Shown here in pieces: positions 59,030 through 64,000 of a DNA stretch of 64,000 bases. Both the position numbers and the translations under genes were made by a program. The DNA lies in NCBI RefSeq assembly GCF_021869535.1, contig NW_026262723.1:84694324-84758323 (forward strand), in the 5' to 3' direction. Below the pieces are notes generated by a model that ran no database searches, was not told the origin of the DNA, and saw only the letters and a program-made list of their open reading frames with translations. The stretch comes from Mytilus californianus. Taxonomy: Eukaryota > Mollusca > Bivalvia > Mytilida > Mytilidae. How positions within the stretch are numbered: the first letter of the stretch is position 1; every line of letters starts with the position of its first letter.

Positions 59030-60190
59030 CTAGGTCACACATTCACGGATTACCTCGCCGGTTCCTATACGGATTAAATCTCACAGATGATCCCAGAAAT
59101 GCAGTTTCCGTAGTCCGATGCGGATCCGATACGGATACAAAACGGTGTGACTACGGGTTTTGACTTATCTACCAAGGGTAATGTAGGAAAGGGTTCATTT
59201 GGCGACATGAGTGATACGGATTCTTACGGTACGACACGGTTTAATACGGAAATGACACGGTTTAATAAGCAACGACACGTGCCGGGGCGTATGTACTGCG
59301 GATAAACAGCGGTTTGCTACGGTATAAGTAAGGGTTAGTACGAATGAGAACGGTCTGATACGGAATAGTTCGAACCGCCACATTTTCTAAGCCGTTAATC
59401 ATTTCTAATTAAGCTTTAGATTTATCATTTCTTTTAGGCAGTGAATCTATGATTTTTTTTTTGTTTTGTTTTATTAAGTTATTTATCGGTCTGTACCAGA
59501 TGGTGTTCTTTGTAATCCTCGGACCAACGACATGTAGCAGTTCTTGAAACATATTTGGGTCTATTCTTACATTGTTCTTAAATGTAGCTGGCTTTTACGC
59601 ACAAAGTTCAGCCATGAGAGCCTCATACTGGCTATGAATAGGTCTTCGGAGAAGCCAGTCCCTAGTCCACCATCTCTTCTTCCTCCGGTCACCTTTACGT
59701 CTGTCATCAAGTAGCTTGACCACTGCCCTGGCATTTTGTGCCATATCAATATCCAATTCCAGCCAATTAATTGCAAGCATCAGTTGTTGATTGTTCATGT
59801 TGGGTAATGTTAGGTATACCTCTACAAGACAAAGACTACGCTGTACCCTATAAGTAGGGAGTATTTATACAGAAGCTTGATATCAGTTTGTCGTGGACCG
59901 AAATATTCCGTATTTTGTCGTCTTGTAACCGTAGAAAATCTTCGGGCCTACGAATAAGTACGGATTAATATGGTTTTAATAGGGACTAAAACGGATCAGT
60001 ACGTTCTAATACGGTTTAGTAAGGATATACTACGGTTGTTTGATCCGTGGTCAAATTTTGCGCATGTTCAAAAATTGTCACGGATATATACAAGTACTAC
60101 TACTATGACTACGGCTACAATACGGAAATCTACGGACCAATACAGATTGCCACGAATTTTTTGCTTCGTGTTGAAGGCTTCACTGTAACT
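59030..60190. mobile_element. PIF/Harbinger-derived region rich in TACGGA/ACGGAT motifs
   Basis: Two flanks (59030-59360 and 59880-60180) are dense in tacgg, acggat and taatacggt words on the plus strand, around a central transposase remnant on the minus strand. The left edge reads cctaggtcacacattcacgg. No clean inverted ends or target duplication was found, so the borders are approximate. Confidence 0.5.
59440..59798 (-). pseudogene. PIF/Harbinger transposase (HARBI1-like) N-terminal fragment
   Basis: The frame from ATG 59798 reads LAINWLELDIDMAQNA, RRKKRWWTRDWLLRRPIHSQ and YEALMAELCA, then a stop. Past that stop, in the same frame, it continues KPATFKNNVRIDPNMFQELL and HVVGPRITK. The WWxRxWL...QYxxLMxEL...FxNxxRxxPxxFxELL pattern is the N-terminal part of HARBI1-type nucleases. 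The catalytic DDE domain is absent, so this is a dead remnant. Confidence 0.75.
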
Positions 60191-60840
60191 TTGAGATGAA
60201 AAACAGCAATTAAAGCGCTGATCCTTTGTTTTTTGTATTTTTTTTGTTGTGCATGTACTGTTTTTGTGTCATGGATGGGTACCCCATATCCTTTGTTTTT
60301 CTATGGTATGATTAGACGCGTTTAATCTAATGATGACCATTAACTTTGTTATGATGTAGTATGTAGCACTTAAAAGCCAGAAGAAAATTGCCGCTTGCTT
60401 ATTTACTAATTTGGATAGTTATTTCATTAATGTTAAAAACGTCAGCTATTCATGTCACAAAAAATGGTACCACTTCTGTTGAACTATTTGTGAATAAGCA
60501 CAATACCTAAACTGGCCACCACCTGATTGACGCTCAAAAGCGAAACAACAGCAGGGTTCCAGTTTACACAATACCGTCCTCCTTTTCTAGATTTTGTGGC
60601 ATCACCTGATTCTTAAAAATGTTATTAGTAATGCTATCATACAATATGTTCTATTTTCGGTTAATGAACAGGGGCAAATAAGCGGGCAGGGTTTCGAGTC
60701 TCTTTATTTTCATATTTTAATTTGTTTCCTTTATCTTAGTCCCTTTGACAAAATTATCCTTTTTTTCCAAACTTTGCAAAAAAGTTTTTTTAAGATAGGA
60801 AAAAAATGCAATCTAACCTCTTCGATTTTATGTCTAGTAC

Positions 60841-61092
60841 TGTGTAGTAGAAAATAACTTTGCTTTTGAAACCCATCTCTTTATCGGTAATAGGGAACAG
60901 ATGCAATTACTCACAAAATTAAGAATCGGTGATCACCCACTTAAAATTGAAAATGGTCGTATTTGGGCCAAGAAGCCAAAAACTACATTTGTAAAATATG
61001 TAAAACAGATGCAGAGGGCGAGCTCCATTCTTTTTAATAAATGTCAAGGGTATAGTGTAGAGCGAGATAAATATTATTTAAAAATATGCTAA
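60841..61092 (+). pseudogene. C-terminal fragment of a LINE-type reverse transcriptase protein
   Basis: One frame reads LTKLRIGDHPLKIENGR. A second frame overlapping 60980-61030 reads YICKICKTDAEGELHSF with the C-x-x-C motif, then the first frame resumes at NKCQGYSVERDKY. Together they match the usual post-RT tail of LINE proteins, broken by two opposite frameshifts. A different copy from 31518-31664. Confidence 0.5.
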
Positions 61093-61299
61093 AAAATTAT
61101 TTTTAAAATTTTTTAAAATTGTCAGTTAAGAATAAATGTATTTGGATGATGTCATAGGAGGATAAATCTGCCATCACGAATATTTTCCAGGCTCCTTTTA
61201 AATTATATAAATAAAGAACGGAAATATTTGAAATAATATCAAACAAAGATTATATTTATTTTATATTGAATATACATGTATACATATATATGATACGAT

Positions 61300-61562
61300 G
61301 TTCCAGGGCTTGCATTTCCTATCATGATTTCCCAGAAATAGGGCTACTGCTTACAAAGAGGCTATTGACCAAGAATTCCAAGTGCGTCCCTTCGAAAATT
61401 TTACGAACGCCATAACGAGTTGGTTGACCGTTATGGAATATCTGTTTCTCAAATGACGACAGATATGTTCCAATTGTCTTTACCACAATTTCGTCCTCTT
61501 TTCCTCGAATGTGATCTACCAAATTGTACCTATCCCCTGGTTTGTACTTAGATAATCCCGCA
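61300..61562 (+). pseudogene. 3' coding tail of the RT retroelement family, degenerate
   Basis: Plus-strand blocks gcatttcctatcatgatttc, gagttggttgaccgttatgg and ctcttttcctcgaatgtgat match the 52260-52480 copy. The minus-strand open frame across it is a shadow. It stops before the shared non-coding tail and abuts an R2 copy. Confidence 0.55.
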
Positions 61563-61584
61563 AACATTTTTAACCCCGCCATAT

Positions 61585-61880
61585 TCTGTATGTGCCTGTA
61601 CTAAGTCAGGAGCCTGTAATTCAAAGGTTGTCGTTTGTTGTTGTATCTCATTTTTGTTTTTCGTTCATTGTTTTGTTCATAACTCAGGCCGTTATTTTTT
61701 TCGTTTGAATTGTTTTACATTTGTCATTTCGGTACCTTTTATAGCTGACAATGCGGTATGTGTTTTGCTCATTGTTGAAGACCGTTCGGTGACCTATAGT
61801 TGTTATCTTCTATGTCATTCGGTCTCCGGCGGAGAGTTTTTTCATTGGCATTCATACCACATCTTCTTATTTTCATATAT
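61585..61880 (+). repeat. repeat family R2, 3' half
   Basis: From ctgtatgtgcctgtactaag through ttgttgaagaccgttcggtg to ccacatcttcttattttcat. Confidence 0.75.
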
Positions 61881-61889
61881 CATGCACAA

Positions 61890-63190
61890 ACATTTTTTTC
61901 AAAAGTTTAAAAATATGAAGCATACATAGTTATGGAACTATTTACTTACCTTCGTGTTTTGAATGAACTCAATTGAAATGTCACCCGAACATTGAATTTT
62001 TATCCCATTTTGATAACCGTACCGCATGAAGGCATAACAATAACGACCAGCATGACTGAAGTTTATCCAAGGCTTAAATTTACATTGTTAGGGTACTGGT
62101 TTATATGTATTCTTCTCACTAAAACATTGAAACATTACTAAATTAAAGTTACACTAGTACACAGTGCTTAAAAGTAGGACAAAAGAACATTAGTTGAGAG
62201 GACGGGTATATAGCGTTTGGTTCAACAAACAAGAAAAGCCCACCCTTACAATATTTAGTGGACGGCACATGACACTGAAACTTTCTTGGATGTAGTAACC
62301 AAAAAATAAACAAAGAATTAACCAAATCAAATCGAACAACAAAACTATTTTGATATCAAAAATATAAAGCAATCAAAGTTACAATTAAAAAAGTGTCATT
62401 TCATTCAAAATTTTATTTATATTTAAGACCATATCCATGTCTAGAATATTTAAGCCGTCAGTAGCATTCGAGCTAAAAATCTGGTGTTTGCTTTCAGTGT
62501 ATATAACAACTGGATTACTGTTATAAACACAATAACTAGCAATTGTTTTCGATTCTGTAGATCTTGTATCATTGTATTTCTACTGCTGTAAATCCGATCA
62601 GCCACTATATCAATTTATTGTTAAATACTGTTTGTTTGGGGGGGGGGGGGGGGGTGATACCCTAAAACACCATCTTACAAGAAAAAGAGGCTGTAGTCAA
62701 TACTGTGAAAAAAAATCTAAGATGCAAGATCATTATCATGCCCCTCCCCCTTTTCCCCCAAACAAATTGTCAATACCTTAGTATGGATGTGTTTCACAAC
62801 AAAGATACAGTAAAATGGTTCTTAAAAATTATTTTCATGAAACCGTTGTTGGGATATTTTAGAGTCTGTAAATACAAAGCATATTTTTTCAATAAAAAAT
62901 CATAAAACTGAAATGTCAGGTGTAAAAACATTGAAAATTGTATAACGATCATTTAAAAATAGCTGCATTCAAAAAATTGTTCGCATAATTTAACATTTTC
63001 TGATGTATACAAAGTTTAGAGTTTCTAATATTTCGAAAATAACTTTTATTGTAAAAACTGTTATTTGGCCCATACCTAGCAGAAAGGTCGAGAAGAGGCT
63101 TTCTTTTCATTTACTTAGTTCTGTGGCATTTGTAACCCGTTCCATTAAAGGCCAGTCCCCTTTTCGTCATTGCATTGAGACGTTACTAAC
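61890..63190. other. intergenic sequence
   Basis: AT-rich. It includes a G run of about 16 at 62639-62654. No gene or other repeat was recognised. Confidence 0.3.
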
Positions 63191-63290
63191 TTTACCATAT
63201 AATGTAGATGAAAGGAGATATGGGGTACACGTCAATGAGACATCACCCCAACGACAAAAATAACCAAATAACATCTAGAGGGCAATATAG
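63190..63290 (+). repeat. interspersed repeat (gatatggggtacacgtcaatg family)
   Basis: Block tggggtacacgtcaatgaga to atctagagggcaatatagtc, a short recurrent bivalve block as I recall it. Confidence 0.4.
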
Positions 63291-63429
63291 TCTTAATGTT
63301 TACTTATTTAGTGTTAGTTAGTGTCATAGATCAAATTTATTCGTTCACTTGTTTTTGTTAATATGTCTTTTCATTGAGTTAAGCCATTGCAATTGATATT
63401 TTATAGTTTGTCTTTCTATGTTGTGTTGT

Positions 63430-63785
63430 AACACTATTGTTTCAGGTTAGGGTGAAGGTTGGCGCCTATTAAAACGTTTAAACCCGCTGCATTTGTTTGC
63501 ACCTGTCCTAAGTCAGGAATCTGATATTCAGTGGTTGTCGTTTGTTGATGTGGTTCATAAGTGTTTCTCGTTTTTCGTTTTTTATATAGATTATACCGTT
63601 GGTTTTCCTGTTTGAATGGTTTTACACTAGTCATTTTTGGGGCCCTTCATAGCTTGCTGTTCGGTGTGAGCCAAGGCTCCGTGTTGAAGGCCGCGTACTT
63701 TGACCTATAATGGTTTACTTTTACAAATTATGACTTGGATGGAGAGTTGTCTCATTGGCACTCATACCACATCTTCTTATATCTA
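63430..63785 (+). repeat. repeat family R2, 3' two thirds
   Basis: From ctattgtttcaggttagggt through cctgtcctaagtcaggaatc and gttgaaggccgcgtac to ccacatcttcttatatctat. Confidence 0.7.
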
Positions 63786-63867
63786 TTTAACAATTGTCAG
63801 GTGTCTATACAACATGTCAAATTCTAAATCATCGACATGCTATCGATATTATTCGCATGTTATATAA

Positions 63868-63925
63868 GCCACTGGACGTTAAACACCAATCTATCCATCC
63901 ATTCATTTATCAATTCAAAGCCCCA
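63868..63925 (+). repeat. SINE tail fragment
   Basis: gttaaacaccaatctatcca with a degenerate ATCC/ATCA tail matches the 3' end of the SINE at 2674-2956. No head is attached. Confidence 0.45.
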
Positions 63926-64000
63926 TTAAGTTTTATGTATTTCACCTACGTCGCCAACGGCGTCAGAAAGCAGGTCTAATAAACGCTCGATTAAGTCCGT

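Noticed and set aside
63434-63634. Minus-strand open frame with TTTTEYQIPDLGQVQ
   Set aside because: It is the complement of a repeat R2 copy.

Overview
The window looks like a piece of a bivalve mollusc nuclear genome, most likely a mussel (Mytilus-like). It is strongly AT-rich. Genes are split by introns with GT-AG junctions and are sparse. Most of the rest is interspersed repeats, several of which I recognise as families that are abundant in mussel sequence. The species call is inference from these repeats and not a database result.

Gene content. At the left edge (304-405 and 5924-5967, + strand) are the last two coding exons of a gene I cannot name, followed by a 3' UTR and an AATAAA at 6534. 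The main protein-coding content is a same-strand (-) cluster of three type-B carboxylesterase / cholinesterase-like genes, here called A (15681-20956), B (43302-46169) and C (55958-58924). All three share one architecture: a signal peptide and nearly the whole esterase domain in one ~1.5 kb exon, then a phase-2 intron after a Gly codon, then a short C-terminal exon. B keeps Ser213, Glu347 and His468 plus the HGG oxyanion motif and ends without an anchor, so it should be a secreted active enzyme. A and C have lost Ser, Glu, His and the HGG motif and end in a Thr-rich stalk plus a hydrophobic tail that resembles a GPI-anchor signal. They look like surface-anchored pseudoenzymes. A possible small myristoylated protein (9633-9917, MGLICC start) is weakly supported.

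Mobile DNA. 1-16 kb: a tRNA-derived SINE with a 14-bp target duplication, a palindromic mini-element, two hairpin-ended element families, and fragments of a reverse transcriptase element. 17-19 kb: a 1.75 kb element with CAGGGCCGTAACTA inverted ends inside the gene A intron. 22-29.5 kb: a near-identical tandem segmental duplication (3.9 + 3.6 kb) whose join lies in a GTCC microsatellite. 33-36 kb: a 147-bp perfect tandem duplication and an 0.8 kb foldback element with minisatellite arms flanked by a 9-bp direct repeat. 37.5-40.8 kb: a frameshifted, truncated Ty3/Gypsy element (- strand). 41.4-42.5 kb: another hairpin-ended element. 46.4-47.1 kb: a 37-bp minisatellite upstream of gene B. 47-64 kb: many fragments of one common repeat, a PIF/Harbinger transposase remnant, LINE and reverse transcriptase scraps.

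No rRNA, CRISPR array or convincing standalone tRNA gene was seen. Most short open frames are chance or repeat-derived.
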